Of a DNA stretch of 64,000 bases, positions 17,756 to 28,600 are shown one piece after another. This DNA comes from Micavibrio sp. (GTDB lineage: Bacteria > Pseudomonadota > Alphaproteobacteria > Micavibrionales > UBA9664): assembly GCA_002699085.1 (NCBI GenBank), contig PAAR01000009.1:175689-239688 (forward strand), read 5' to 3'. The first letter of the stretch is position 1, and every line of letters begins with the position of its first letter. The position numbers were made by a program, and so were the translations under genes. The notes beneath the pieces are model-generated. The model ran no database searches. It worked only from the letters and a program-made list of their open reading frames with translations, and was not told where the DNA came from.

Positions 17756-17802
17756 AACAGGCTAATTATAAGGGGTAAATTCAAGATGAAAAGAGTGCTC
17801 TT

Positions 17803-20031
17803 TTGCTACTAACACGAAAAAATCGAAATTGGCGAAAATTGCGTTTTTGGTTAAGACGCCGGAGTCCTAGCACAAAAGCCGATCTTTTTATCGTTATTCT
17901 TTCTATTCTAATTGGCGTTTTAACCTATGTGGCTTTAGCCACAAATAGCCCATTTAGCAAAGATCCTAACTCAATTATATGGATATTGAATATTGATATC
18001 GTCATGCTTTTGCTACTGATCGTTGTAGTGGGGCGGCGTATCCTTAGTGTCTGGAGTAATCGCCGTAAAAGAGTAGCCGCTTCTAAGCTACACACACAGC
18101 TCGTTTTTACCTTTGGTATATTAGCCGCAGTGCCCGCAATTTTAATGACGACTTTTTCGGCCGCGTTTTTCTATTTTGGGATACAAGCTTGGTTTAGCGA
18201 TCGTGTAAAAACAGCCATTGATAACTCTTTAACTGTGGCGGAGGCCTATTTAAGTGAACATCAACAAGTTATTAAAGCTGACACACTTGCATTAGCCTCT
18301 GACTTTGACAGAAGCACTGCGCTTTTACTTTCCGATGAGAGCAATCTTCAACGATTTATCCAAACACAAAGCTATTTAAGAAACTTGCCTGAAATGGTGC
18401 TGTTTGATGCGGCACAAGATAAAGTCATAGCGAGAACAGAACTCGCTTTTGATTTTAACGCAGATGAATTTGAAAATCGTTGGGTTTCTCAACCGTGGCG
18501 TGAACAAGCTGTTTTAGTAGACTCAAATGATAATGAATCGGTTCATGCGATTGTAAAACTAAAATCAGCAGACAACCTGTTTTTCTATGTTGGACGTCCA
18601 GTTGATGAAAGGGTTTTGCAACATTTGGAAGAAACCCGCTCAGCAGTCGATCAATATTCAGAATTACAGGACCGATCTTCTGACTTTCAACTCGGTCTAA
18701 CCTTTATCTTTATTACCGTATCATTACTCCTTGTATTAATAGCTGTATGGATTGGTTTATTGATCGCACGGCGATTAGTAAAACCTATTGCACAGTTAAT
18801 ATCGACAACAGAACGCGTTTCACAAGGTGATTTAAGCGCGCGTGTTACTGATAATGTTTCAGATAAAGTAGAAGAGTTCAGGACATTGGCTAGGGCTTTC
18901 AACCATATGACCGAGCAATTAGACAAACAACACCGTGCGTTGATTGATGCCAATAGCCAATTAGATGAAAGACGTCGTTTTACTGAAACCATCCTTTCGG
19001 GTGTTTCATCTGGTATTTTAGGCATTGATGAAAATTACCAAATATCATTGGTAAACGATAATGCCGCTGACCTTTTCCAAATGACTAAGAAAAGCCTTCT
19101 CAAAAAGAATGTTTTAAGTATTTTTCCTGAAATTTCAGCCGCATTAGACCACGCCTTTGAGGATAAGGATTTATTAAGCAGAGATCATTTACAGTGGCTA
19201 CGTCCTGATGGATCAAAGCGTACATTCCTCGTCCGCATCGCCATTACTTTTATTGGTGATAAGGACATGGGCGCCGTCATAACTTTCGACGACATTACTG
19301 AACTTGAAGCAGCGCAACGTAAAGCCGCTTGGGGTGATGTTGCTAGACGTGTTGCCCATGAAATCAAAAATCCTTTAACACCTATACAGCTAGCCACTGA
19401 GCGTTTACGCCGCAAATATCAAGATAAATTCAAAGATGAAGAGTTGACGATTTTTAATAGTTGCACAGAGACTATTATCAAACATGTTGGAGATATCCAA
19501 AATATGGTGAATGAGTTTTCTTCTTTTGCGCGGATGCCACAAGTTAAGATGGTCAAGACAAACCTTGAAAATTTATGTAGAGAAATTGTCGTGTTCCAAA
19601 AGGAAGCCCATCCAGAAATAAACCTTGAAAGCCAAGTAAAATTAAAAGAAAAATCTGTTACCATTGATCCAAATCTCATACATCAAGCACTTACTAATAT
19701 TTTAAAAAATGCCATTGAATCTGTACAAGAAACACATAAAAAAGGTGGGGAAGTAAAATTAGTCGTTAACGAGAAAAAAGATGTTATTTCTATCGCTGTC
19801 TACGACAATGGTGCGGGTATTAGCGAGAAGATTAAAGAAAAAATATCAGAACCCTATATCACCACAAAGGAAAACGGCAGTGGACTAGGTCTAGCCATCG
19901 TTAGACGTATCGCTGAAGAACACAAAGGCACATTAACAATCCAAAATATCAAAAAAACAAAATTAAAAGAACTAGGGTTCACATCAGGTGCTGTTGTTAC
20001 CATACAAATTCCTCGTGAATATGATATATAG
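17803..20031 (+). CDS. ntrY: Nitrogen-regulation sensor histidine kinase NtrY
   Basis: 742 residues. Transmembrane segments occur near 30-50, 62-80, 96-125 and 300-325, enclosing a periplasmic sensor region; then a HAMP domain (about 325-378), a PAS domain (about 390-500), the phospho-acceptor H519 in VAHEIKNPLTPIQLATERL, and an ATPase domain with the N-box region and GSGLGLAIV. NtrY phosphorylates NtrX and in alphaproteobacteria affects nitrogen metabolism, envelope and redox responses. The start is uncertain: TTG at 17803 is the only conventional in-frame candidate before the first membrane segment, and no good ribosome binding site precedes it. Confidence 0.93.
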   Translation: MLLTRKNRNWRKLRFWLRRRSPSTKADLFIVILSILIGVLTYVALATNSPFSKDPNSIIWILNIDIVMLLLLIVVVGRRILSVWSNRRKRVAASKLHTQLVFTFGILAAVPAILMTTFSAAFFYFGIQAWFSDRVKTAIDNSLTVAEAYLSEHQQVIKADTLALASDFDRSTALLLSDESNLQRFIQTQSYLRNLPEMVLFDAAQDKVIARTELAFDFNADEFENRWVSQPWREQAVLVDSNDNESVHAIVKLKSADNLFFYVGRPVDERVLQHLEETRSAVDQYSELQDRSSDFQLGLTFIFITVSLLLVLIAVWIGLLIARRLVKPIAQLISTTERVSQGDLSARVTDNVSDKVEEFRTLARAFNHMTEQLDKQHRALIDANSQLDERRRFTETILSGVSSGILGIDENYQISLVNDNAADLFQMTKKSLLKKNVLSIFPEISAALDHAFEDKDLLSRDHLQWLRPDGSKRTFLVRIAITFIGDKDMGAVITFDDITELEAAQRKAAWGDVARRVAHEIKNPLTPIQLATERLRRKYQDKFKDEELTIFNSCTETIIKHVGDIQNMVNEFSSFARMPQVKMVKTNLENLCREIVVFQKEAHPEINLESQVKLKEKSVTIDPNLIHQALTNILKNAIESVQETHKKGGEVKLVVNEKKDVISIAVYDNGAGISEKIKEKISEPYITTKENGSGLGLAIVRRIAEEHKGTLTIQNIKKTKLKELGFTSGAVVTIQIPREYDI

Positions 20032-20040
20032 ATAAGTAAT

Positions 20041-21438
20041 ATGTCTGAAACCATACTCATTATTGATGACGAAGAAGATATTAGAGGGTTACTTTCTGAT
20101 ATTTTAACCGATGAAGGCTATAAAGTGCTTCAGGCAGCGCACTCAATGCAAGCTGAACATCTTATAAAAACATCGAAGAAAATAGACCTTATCATTTTAG
20201 ATATCTGGCTGGAAAACAGCGAGAAAGATGGGTTAGAGCTTCTCGATAGTATAGATGTTATCAATACGCCCGTCTTAATGATTAGTGGCCATGGTAGTAT
20301 TGATACAGCCGTGCAAGCTATCCGCAAAGGTGCTTATGACTTTATCGAAAAGCCATTTAAGACTGAACGCTTACTAATCACTATCAAGCGTGCAATTGAG
20401 GCCACCCGTCTAAAAAAAGAAAACCAGACCTTAAAGCAACGTAATACAGATGATAGCTTTCAAACTGATTTAAGTGGTGAATCTGATGTGGTGCAAAAGC
20501 TGCGCAAACTTATAGATAAAGTAGCGCCTACCGATAGCCGCATTCTTATTTCAGGAGAAGCGGGCACAGGCAAAGGCCTGCTGGCCCATCTTATACATAG
20601 AAAAAGTCAACGTGCGGATCAAAACTACACAGCCCTTAACTGTGCTGTATTAAATCCAGACAACATAGAGGCTGAATTATTTGGTACAAAAAAGCAATCT
20701 GGCCTGATTGAAAACGTAAATGGCGGCACTTTATTTTTAGATGAAGTCTCTGATATGCCTCTTGAAACACAAAGTAAATTTTTACGTGTTTTACAAGATC
20801 AAAAACTAGATGAAACAACGATTGATATCCGAGTTATTGCCTCTACAACATTCGATTTAGAAGAGTTAATCCGCAAAGGCAAATTCCGTGAAGACCTTTA
20901 TTATCGCCTGAATGTTGTGCCTATAAAAATGCCTTCTTTAAGAACAAGAAAAGAAGACATTCCTATACTTATAGACCAAATTACGCAGCAATTATCAGAA
21001 AAAGGCGGTATGCCGAAACATATATTTCACGATGAACTAAAAAGTGCTTTATCTGGCCTTTCTTTGCCTGGGAATATTCGTGAACTTAGAAATATAGTTG
21101 AATGGATTGTTATTATGGCACCTGAAAAGAAGGATCGTATTATTACAATCAATGATCTACCAGAAGATGTAAAAAGACGTTTAGACAAAACAATTCCTGC
21201 TAATGCGAATATCGTCCCTAACAATGCGAGCAATAACAATCATATGGATATACAAACAGTATCTCTACCTTTGAAAGAAGCAAGAGAAGCTTTTGAAACA
21301 CGTTATCTAACCACCCAGCTTAAACGTTTTGATGGTAATATTTCTAAAACCGCTGATTTTGTTGGTATGCAACGCACTGCGCTTCACCGAAAATTAAAAA
21401 CACTTGGCATAGCCGACAAGGATAGCGATAATACATAA
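20041..21438 (+). CDS. ntrX: Response regulator NtrX
   Basis: 465 residues: a receiver domain with Asp10, Asp11 and phospho-acceptor Asp54, an AAA+ sigma-54-interaction-type domain (Walker A GEAGTGKG near 172, Walker B GGTLFLDE near 229), and a Fis-type DNA-binding helix-turn-helix at the C-terminus (FDGNISKTADFVGMQRTALH). The GAFTGA loop needed to contact sigma-54 is missing: ELFGTKKQSGLIE runs straight into the Walker B region. That is in line with NtrX proteins of alphaproteobacteria that do not act as classical sigma-54 activators. It starts nine bases after ntrY. Confidence 0.94.
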   Translation: MSETILIIDDEEDIRGLLSDILTDEGYKVLQAAHSMQAEHLIKTSKKIDLIILDIWLENSEKDGLELLDSIDVINTPVLMISGHGSIDTAVQAIRKGAYDFIEKPFKTERLLITIKRAIEATRLKKENQTLKQRNTDDSFQTDLSGESDVVQKLRKLIDKVAPTDSRILISGEAGTGKGLLAHLIHRKSQRADQNYTALNCAVLNPDNIEAELFGTKKQSGLIENVNGGTLFLDEVSDMPLETQSKFLRVLQDQKLDETTIDIRVIASTTFDLEELIRKGKFREDLYYRLNVVPIKMPSLRTRKEDIPILIDQITQQLSEKGGMPKHIFHDELKSALSGLSLPGNIRELRNIVEWIVIMAPEKKDRIITINDLPEDVKRRLDKTIPANANIVPNNASNNNHMDIQTVSLPLKEAREAFETRYLTTQLKRFDGNISKTADFVGMQRTALHRKLKTLGIADKDSDNT

Positions 21439-21457
21439 AGAAAATGGGAAGTAGTTT

Positions 21458-22840
21458 ATGAAGGTTATTATCTGTGGCGGTGGACAAATTGGCTATAATA
21501 TCGCTGATTACCTTAGCCGTGAAAAAAATGACGTTACTGTTATTGACCCAAATCCTGACCGTATTGCTGCAATTAATAATGCCATGGACGCCAATGGGAT
21601 TATTGGTTTTCCTTCACATCCAGACACACTAAAAGAAGCAGGACTTGCCGATGCTGATGTCATTATTGCAGTCACAGATGTTGATGAAGTCAACATGATT
21701 GCCTGTCAGGTCGCACATTCTCTTTTTGGCGTACCTAAAAAAATTGCCCGAATTCAGACGACTAATTATCTTGATCCAACTTGGGCCAACCTATTTGCCA
21801 GAGCGCATATGCCGATTGATGTCATTATCTCACCAGAAACAGAAGTCGCTGAAGCTATCTTGAGACGCGTTAAAGTACCTGGAACGTCAGATATTATTCC
21901 AATGGTTGATGGGGAAGTATATTTAGTAGGGGTACATTGTGAAAAGAACTGTCCGATTATTAACACACCACTCAGACAGCTCCGTACACTATTTCCTGAC
22001 ATTAACGCCCAAATTTTAGCCATTATCCGAGGTAAAGAACGTATTCTTGTGCACCAAGACAATCAATTTCTCGTTGGCGATGAAGTATACTTTCTTGTTA
22101 AACAAGACCACCTGCAACGCGCCTTAACAGCTTTCGGGCACGAAGAACCTGAAGCACATAACATTATTATTTTTGGCGGGGGCAATATCGGTGCCGCTTT
22201 AGCCAAACGTATTAAAGTAGAGCTTAAAAAAACTAACATAAAGATCATTGAGCTAAAAACAGAGCAAGCTGAATTTATAAGCGGACAATTAACCGATGTA
22301 ATCGTTTTAAACGGTAATGGCCTAGACAAAGAGATTTTAGAAGAAGCTAATATCACAGGTACAGAAACTTTTATTTCTGTGTCCAATGATGATGAAAATA
22401 ATATTCTCGCTTCATTACTTGCAAAGCAATATGGCTGCGAAAGAACAATCGCTTTAATTAATAAAAAAATGTATGCAGACCTAACGAGCTTCATGGGCAT
22501 TGATGCACTCGTCTCTCCGAGAACAATTACTGTGTCAAAAATTCTACAACATATCCGTAAAGGCCGCATTCGTGGTGCTCATAACATATATGATGGGTTT
22601 GCCGAGGTTATAGAAGCTGAAGTATCCGCAACGGCATCTATAACAAATAAAACAATTTTGGAACTTAATCTCCCTGAAGCTATTCGTATAGGTGGTATAT
22701 GGAGAGATAATGACTTCATTATACCCAAAGGGGATACGCTCATTCTCGAAAAAGACATAATAATTGTCATAGCGGCACAAGAAAATGCCCATAAAGTAGA
22801 GAAACTATTTTCCGTTAATATTGATATTTTAGGGATATAA
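21458..22840 (+). CDS. trkA: Trk potassium-uptake regulatory subunit TrkA
   Basis: 460 residues with two tandem RCK modules. The first NAD-binding Rossmann domain begins VIICGGGQIGYNIADYLS at residue 3, with VIDPNPDRI at strand 2; the second begins IIIFGGGNIGAALAKRI near residue 236. Each is followed by a TrkA-C domain. TrkA is a cytoplasmic, nucleotide-binding regulator of the TrkG/TrkH potassium channel, whose gene is not in the window. Position after ntrYX and before hfq is a conserved alphaproteobacterial arrangement. Confidence 0.95.
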   Translation: MKVIICGGGQIGYNIADYLSREKNDVTVIDPNPDRIAAINNAMDANGIIGFPSHPDTLKEAGLADADVIIAVTDVDEVNMIACQVAHSLFGVPKKIARIQTTNYLDPTWANLFARAHMPIDVIISPETEVAEAILRRVKVPGTSDIIPMVDGEVYLVGVHCEKNCPIINTPLRQLRTLFPDINAQILAIIRGKERILVHQDNQFLVGDEVYFLVKQDHLQRALTAFGHEEPEAHNIIIFGGGNIGAALAKRIKVELKKTNIKIIELKTEQAEFISGQLTDVIVLNGNGLDKEILEEANITGTETFISVSNDDENNILASLLAKQYGCERTIALINKKMYADLTSFMGIDALVSPRTITVSKILQHIRKGRIRGAHNIYDGFAEVIEAEVSATASITNKTILELNLPEAIRIGGIWRDNDFIIPKGDTLILEKDIIIVIAAQENAHKVEKLFSVNIDILGI

Positions 22841-22883
22841 CAACAAAAAACACCCGTTTATTGTAAATAAAAGACATTTTTAC

Positions 22884-22910
22884 TTGATAGATGTTCTATT
22901 TTGTTATACT
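22884..22910 (+). promoter_or_regulatory. Probable hfq promoter
   Basis: TTGATA (22884-22889) and an extended -10 TG-T-TATACT (22902-22910) are separated by 15 bases. The spacer is short, but the extended -10 compensates. The predicted transcript start lies about 15 bases before the hfq GTG. This would let hfq be expressed separately from the upstream trkA transcript. Confidence 0.5.
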
Positions 22911-22931
22911 TGATTAAAAACGATTTTTGAG

Positions 22932-23177
22932 GTGAAGATAACAGATAAGTCACATAATGTACAAGATGTATTTCTTAATAAAATAAGAAAAGACAAATTA
23001 ACCGTTACAGTATTCCTAGTAAATGGCGTCAAACTGCAAGGTATTGTCACTTGGTTTGATAATTTCTCTTTGCTTCTAAAACGTGAATCTCACATACAGC
23101 TAGTTTACAAACATGCGATATCGACGATCATGCCTAATGGCCCGCTGTCTCTTCACGAAGCAGATGAAGACGCATAA
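22932..23177 (+). CDS. hfq: RNA chaperone Hfq
   Basis: 81 residues from a GTG start with GAGG just before it. The Sm1 motif ([20 protein letters not shown]) and the Sm2 motif YKHAIS are both present. Hfq forms a hexameric ring that binds small RNAs and mRNAs and promotes their pairing. Position 40s residues [19 protein letters not shown] differ somewhat from the enterobacterial form but fit the family. It lies immediately upstream of hflX, the conserved hfq-hflX pair. Confidence 0.97.
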   Translation: MKITDKSHNVQDVFLNKIRKDKLTVTVFLVNGVKLQGIVTWFDNFSLLLKRESHIQLVYKHAISTIMPNGPLSLHEADEDA

Positions 23178-23223
23178 ATAATTGCTCTTTCTTAATAGAT
23201 TAAGAACCGTTAGTGTCTAGCGC

Positions 23224-24483
23224 ATGACGTTAAAAGCTTTTGTTATCCATCCACATTTAAAAGGCATAAACGAGCCTGTTGAAGACAAGCTCGCTGAAGC
23301 CATTGAGCTTACCAGTGCCATCGAATTAGAAACTATATTCAGCACTGATATTCCTTTACGTCAACAGACCCCTTCAACTTTTATCGGTAAGGGCTGGATT
23401 GAAAACATTAATATAGAAATTAATCAGGAAGAGGGCGGTTCACCTGATGTTATTATTATGAATTGTAGCCTTAGCCCTGTACAGCAACGTAATCTTGAAA
23501 AGGCTTGGGACACAAAAGTTATTGATCGCATAGGGTTAATCTTAGAGATATTTGGCGCACGTGCTCAAACGAAAGAGGGCAAGTTGCAAGTTGAACTCGC
23601 CGCCCTTGAATATCAGAAATCACGCCTCGTGCGCTCATGGACACACCTTGAAAGACAAAGAGGCGGTACAGGGAAGACTGGTGGGCCAGGGGAGCGGCAG
23701 ATCGAGATTGACCGTCGTCTCATTAGTGAACGTATCATCCAGATTAAAAAAGATATTGAGAAAATCCGCCAAAACCGTGACTTGCAACAAAAAGCCCGTG
23801 ACAAAGTGCCGTATCCAATCGTCGCCATTGTCGGCTATACAAATGCAGGTAAATCAACACTTTTTAACAAACTTACGCATTCAAAAATATTAGCCAAAGA
23901 TATGCTTTTTGCGACATTGGACACAACTATGCGTAAATTGGATCTACCAAGCGGTCAATCAGTCATACTCTCTGATACAGTGGGATTTATTTCGGATCTG
24001 CCAACACACTTAGTTGTCGCCTTTCGGGCAACCCTTGAGCAACTGGATTACGCTGATATCATCTTGCATGTTCAAGATATCTCAGCACCCAGCCATGAAA
24101 GCCAAAAACACGATGTTTTAAAAATCTTAAAAGATTTTGATATCGAGCCCGATGATCGCCGCCTTATAAATGTTTACAACAAAGTCGATAAGCTGGAGAA
24201 GAACGATAAAGAAGATTTAATGCGCGTTATAAAACCAAATGAGGTCTATACATCCGCCATTAAGAATACGGGCTTAGATACATTGGTAGAAAAGATTGAG
24301 ATATTCTTACAACAAGGCTTCCAAATAGAAACCCTTACACTATCTCACAAACAAGGCAAAGCGCTTAACTGGCTGCATGAACATGCTGACATCCTTGAAA
24401 ACAAAGCCACAGAGCAGGGGACAGTACTGAAAATTAAAATCCATCCCCGTGATTGGGCTATTTTCACGCAGCGTTTCTACTAA
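23224..24483 (+). CDS. hflX: Ribosome-associated GTPase HflX
   Basis: 419 residues. An N-terminal HflX-specific domain ends in the glycine-rich RQRGGTGKTGGPGERQIE, a coiled linker follows, then a GTPase domain with G1 GYTNAGKST, G3 DTVGFI and G4 NKVDK. HflX splits or rescues stalled ribosomes, especially under heat stress. The stop overlaps by four bases the end of a small gene on the opposite strand. Confidence 0.96.
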   Translation: MTLKAFVIHPHLKGINEPVEDKLAEAIELTSAIELETIFSTDIPLRQQTPSTFIGKGWIENINIEINQEEGGSPDVIIMNCSLSPVQQRNLEKAWDTKVIDRIGLILEIFGARAQTKEGKLQVELAALEYQKSRLVRSWTHLERQRGGTGKTGGPGERQIEIDRRLISERIIQIKKDIEKIRQNRDLQQKARDKVPYPIVAIVGYTNAGKSTLFNKLTHSKILAKDMLFATLDTTMRKLDLPSGQSVILSDTVGFISDLPTHLVVAFRATLEQLDYADIILHVQDISAPSHESQKHDVLKILKDFDIEPDDRRLINVYNKVDKLEKNDKEDLMRVIKPNEVYTSAIKNTGLDTLVEKIEIFLQQGFQIETLTLSHKQGKALNWLHEHADILENKATEQGTVLKIKIHPRDWAIFTQRFY

Positions 24484-24719
24484 GAGCGAGAATACAGTCG
24501 CCTCATTTGCATTTCAGATTCACTCGGTCTTGTTGCTGCATGCACAACACCTCCACCAGCACCCAGTAATGCACCGCCGCCAGCAAATGCAGCTAACGCC
24601 AGCCCCCCAAAACCAAGCCCCCCTGTTACAACCCCTAAAATAATTACACCTGCCATTGCACCCAATGCTGCACCGCTCCCAATGGATGCGACAGCTTTAA
24701 AAAAACCTTTAATATTCAT
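24480..24719 (-). CDS. Small glycine-zipper membrane protein
   Basis: 79 residues with GGGAG six bases before the ATG. Residues 12-60 are almost wholly glycine, alanine, leucine and valine with repeated G-x3-G spacing (GSGAALGAMAG, GGALLGAGGG), a glycine-zipper pattern suited to one or two tightly packed membrane helices. The C-terminus is short, charged and serine-rich. Such proteins occur in outer-membrane lipoproteins, bacteriocins and membrane-stress proteins; no specific assignment is possible. A CtrA-like box lies upstream. Confidence 0.6.
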   Translation of the reverse strand: MNIKGFFKAVASIGSGAALGAMAGVIILGVVTGGLGFGGLALAAFAGGGALLGAGGGVVHAATRPSESEMQMRRLYSRS

Positions 24720-24772
24720 AACTAACTCCCAATGTCTCTAGCTAATCTTGGAATATCTTAACATTATGTATA

Positions 24773-24787
24773 TTAAACAATAGTTAA
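24773..24787. promoter_or_regulatory. CtrA-like box upstream of the glycine-zipper gene
   Basis: An exact TTAA-N7-TTAA lies between the mazG stop and the small minus-strand gene starting at 24719, about 54 bases before that ATG. The placement suits a CtrA-activated promoter for the small gene. Chance occurrence in AT-rich DNA remains possible. Confidence 0.35.
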
Positions 24788-25597
24788 TTAAGCAGCGCTT
24801 TTAACTTCTTTTTTCCTCTGATCTTTCCACAATTTGAGATATTCATCTAAATCGAGGGTATCAATATGCTTATTCATCGCCTTAGCATCTTTCTCAACGC
24901 CTGAAAAACGACGATAGAATTTTTCATTGGTCATGCGTAGCGCTTCTTCGGGATTGATACCATTGGCACGCGCTAAATTAGCAAAACAGAACAGCACATC
25001 ACCAATTTCTTCAGCTAAATGATTTTTATCACCCTCAGCCAACGCTTCTTTCACTTCATCAAACTCTTCTTGGCATTTAGCAATATGTGCATCCATGGTT
25101 GGCCATTCAAAACAAGACTGCGCCGCACGTTTTGATAATTTAGAAGCACGGAGCAGGGACGGCAGTGATCTTGTCACATCATCCAATATTGAATAATTAG
25201 GCTGTTTTTGTTTCTCTGCACGCTCAGAGCGCTTAATTTCATCCCATTGTGCTTCAACTTGTTCTGCCGTTAGCCTACACTCCTTATCAAAGACATGCGG
25301 GTGTCGGCGGATCATTTTTTCATTAATATCGCTTAATACGTCTTCTATAGTAAATAAATTGGCCTCAGAAGCCATTTGAGCGTGAAAAACAACCTGAAAC
25401 AACAAATCACCAAGCTCTGCACGCAATTCATTAAAATCGCCTTGCTCAATGGCGTCTTGCACTTCATACGCTTCTTCCACTGTATGGGGTGCTATAGATT
25501 TAAAATCTTGGGCCAAATCCCACGAACATCCACCCTCAGGATTGCGTAGCTGCGCCATGATAGAGATAAGTTTATTGAATTGTGTTTCTGTGCTCAT
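24788..25597 (-). CDS. mazG: Nucleoside triphosphate pyrophosphohydrolase MazG
   Basis: 269 residues with GAGG before the ATG. Two tandem MazG domains are visible: the first contains CSWDLAQDFKSIAPHTVEEAYEV with the EExxE-type metal ligands and ELRAELGDLLFQVVFHA, the second contains EFDEVKEALAEG and HLAEEIGDVLFCFANLAR. MazG hydrolyses nucleoside triphosphates to monophosphates and pyrophosphate, clearing non-canonical nucleotides and lowering (p)ppGpp in Escherichia coli. It is commonly found after hflX in alphaproteobacteria, though here on the opposite strand. Confidence 0.95.
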   Translation of the reverse strand: MSTETQFNKLISIMAQLRNPEGGCSWDLAQDFKSIAPHTVEEAYEVQDAIEQGDFNELRAELGDLLFQVVFHAQMASEANLFTIEDVLSDINEKMIRRHPHVFDKECRLTAEQVEAQWDEIKRSERAEKQKQPNYSILDDVTRSLPSLLRASKLSKRAAQSCFEWPTMDAHIAKCQEEFDEVKEALAEGDKNHLAEEIGDVLFCFANLARANGINPEEALRMTNEKFYRRFSGVEKDAKAMNKHIDTLDLDEYLKLWKDQRKKEVKSAA

Positions 25598-25685
25598 ATT
25601 CTACCTCTTTTAATCTTAAAGGGGATATCCCTCATATAGCTAATATTAAAGTGATAATATATATTATGTAAATTATTATACTATC

Positions 25686-28600
25686 TTATAAATCCATGAT
25701 CTGAGCCACGCCATCGGTATTTTGTACAGCACGACGCCCTGTGGCCGTAAAATTGTAACGCTGATCTAATTCTATGCGCACATATTTATTATTATCCTGC
25801 TTGATACGCAAACCAAGTTTAACTTGTCCTGAACCTTCTTGATCTAAAACTGATTTTAAATGTTCGATACCGTTAACATGATCCAAAACAATTTCACATT
25901 TTTGTGTTGTACGATCCACGGCATCATCCAATGGCCCGACCATTTGTCCCATAAGACGCATTTGGTCATCTTTCATCTCGACATCAACAACAAGCAGCAA
26001 TGTATTGCCTTCAATTAAGAACTCACGCGCAGCCGCCAAGGTTTCAGAGAAAATCATTACTTCATAAAAGCCTGTATGGTCAGACATCGATAAGAATGCG
26101 TATTTTTTGCCTGATTTCGCTGAAATACGCTCTTGTTTTTTCAACAAAACACCCGCCATTTGCAGGCGCATTGAGCTTTTATACTGCATTTTGGCTTCTA
26201 AATCGATAAAACTAGTAATATCAAGCTTTTCAAGCTGTTTTTCACGTCCATCAAGCGGATGGGCGGACAAGAAAAAGCCGATTGAGGCATGTTCATGGCT
26301 TAGTCTGTCTAAATGGTCCCAATCCTGAACAACAGGTAATGGCGGTTTGGTAAGCTCCATAGCTGCATCACCACCACCAAACAGTGAATTCTGCCCAGAT
26401 TCACGCTCAGCGGCTGTATTCTGCGCATAGCGCATTAACATTTCAGCCGCTTCATATATTTGTGCACGGTTGTCATGGATACTATCAATAGCACCTGCAG
26501 ATGTTAACATTTCGAGCTGTTTTTTATTCATGCCAGCGACTGAACGCTCGGCAAAATCGTAGATATCTTTATACTCACCATTCTCTTTACGTTGCTTAAC
26601 AACAACCTCCATTGCCGATGACCCAACACCTTTAAGTGCTGACAATGCATAACGGACAGCATCATTTTCTACCTCAAAGTCAACGCCAGAACGATTTACA
26701 TCTGGTGGTAAAAGCTCAATCTCCATGCGATCAAGCGCCTGTTTAAAGACTGCCAATTTATCTGTATTGCCTTTATCAAGAGTCATTGAAGCGGCCATAA
26801 ACTCCACTGGATAGCGGGCTTTTAGCCATGCCGTCCAATAAGCCACCAACGCATACCCCGCTGAGTGCGCTTTGTTAAAGCCATAACCAGCAAATTTGGC
26901 AATTTGGTCAAAAATATGATTGGCTTGGTCTTTACCAACATTGTGCATCGCTTTTGCCCCGTCGACAAAAAGCTTACGTTGGGCATCCATTTCAGATTGA
27001 ATTTTCTTACCCATGGCGCGACGCAATAGATCCGCAGCACCAAGTGTATAACCTGCTAGAAGCTGTGCCGCCTGCATCACCTGCTCTTGATAAATCATAA
27101 TCCCGTATGTCTCTTCCAAGATCGGCTGCAGCACTGGATGCATAAAATCACGTTCTTCCGTGCCATTTAAGCAGGCAATATATTTAGGGATGTTCTCCAT
27201 TGGCCCAGGCCGGTACAGAGCAACAAGAGCGATAATCTGTTCAAAATGAGACACCTTCATTTGGCGTCCTAAATCACGCATACCAGCACTCTCCATCTGG
27301 AAAACACCTGTATTATTGCCCGCTTTGAGCATTTCAAATGTTTCGACATCCTCAAACGGGATTTTAAGAATATCGATATCTTCACCTTTAGATTTTTTAA
27401 TATATTCAACAGCTTTTTGAATAACCGTTAACGTCTTTAAGCCCAAGAAATCAAATTTCACAAGCCCAGCTTGCTCGACATATTTCATGTTAAACTGCGT
27501 CACAGGCATATCAGAACGAGGATCACGGTAAAGTGGCACAAGTTCTTGAAGAGGCCTGTCCCCTATCACAACCCCAGCAGCATGTGTGGATGCGTGGCGA
27601 TATAATCCTTCCAGTTTTAAGGCAATATCAATCAATTTACGAGACGCTTCTTCCCGATCAATTTCTGAGCGTAAATCCTTATCCTGATCCAAGGCTTCTT
27701 GCAGTGTCACTGGATTAGCAGGATTACTCGGGATCATTTTGGCGATACGGTCAACCTGACCATAAGGCATTTGCAATACACGCCCTACATCACGCACAAC
27801 CGCCCGGGCTTGTAATTTACCAAAGGTGATAATTTGCGCCACACGATCATAGCCGTATTTGTCTTGAACATAACGGATCACTTCATCACGGCGATCTTGA
27901 CAAAAGTCGACGTCAAAATCGGGCATTGATACACGTTCTGGATTCAGGAAACGCTCAAAAAGAAGATTAAATCTTAAAGGGTCAAGATCAGTAATCTTTA
28001 GTGCCCATGCCACAACAGAACCAGCACCAGAACCACGCCCAGGCCCTACAGGAATATTTTGTTCTTTTGCCCAGACAATGAAGTCCGATACGATTAAGAA
28101 ATACCCTGGAAACCCCATCTCGTTAATGACGTTCAATTCAAAGTCTAAACGCTCACGATAGGGTTTGGCGATCTCTTCAAAATCAGCCCCCTGTTCTGCC
28201 TCAGGAAAAACAAAATTAGTTAAACGCCATTCAAGTCCTTCTAAAGATTGTGCTTTTAATTCCTCAACCTCTGTACGTGCCTCATCTGTTGGAAATGCTG
28301 GCAAAATTGGATTTATCGGCTTCAATAAAAACGAACATCTTTGAGCAATTTGTATCGTATTTGCTGTTGCTTCTGGAATATCCTCAAAAAGCTTTAACAT
28401 CTCTTGTTCAGATTTAAAATAATGCTCCGGCGTTACCTTACGACGATCTGCTTCCGTTACATAACGACCTTCCGCTATGCATAAAAGTGCATCATGCGCC
28501 TCATGCATAGATCGATCGGCAAAATAAGCATCATTGGTCGCAACCAAGCCAACATTGTGTTTATAGGCTACATCAATGAGTTGCGGCTCTATACGATCCT

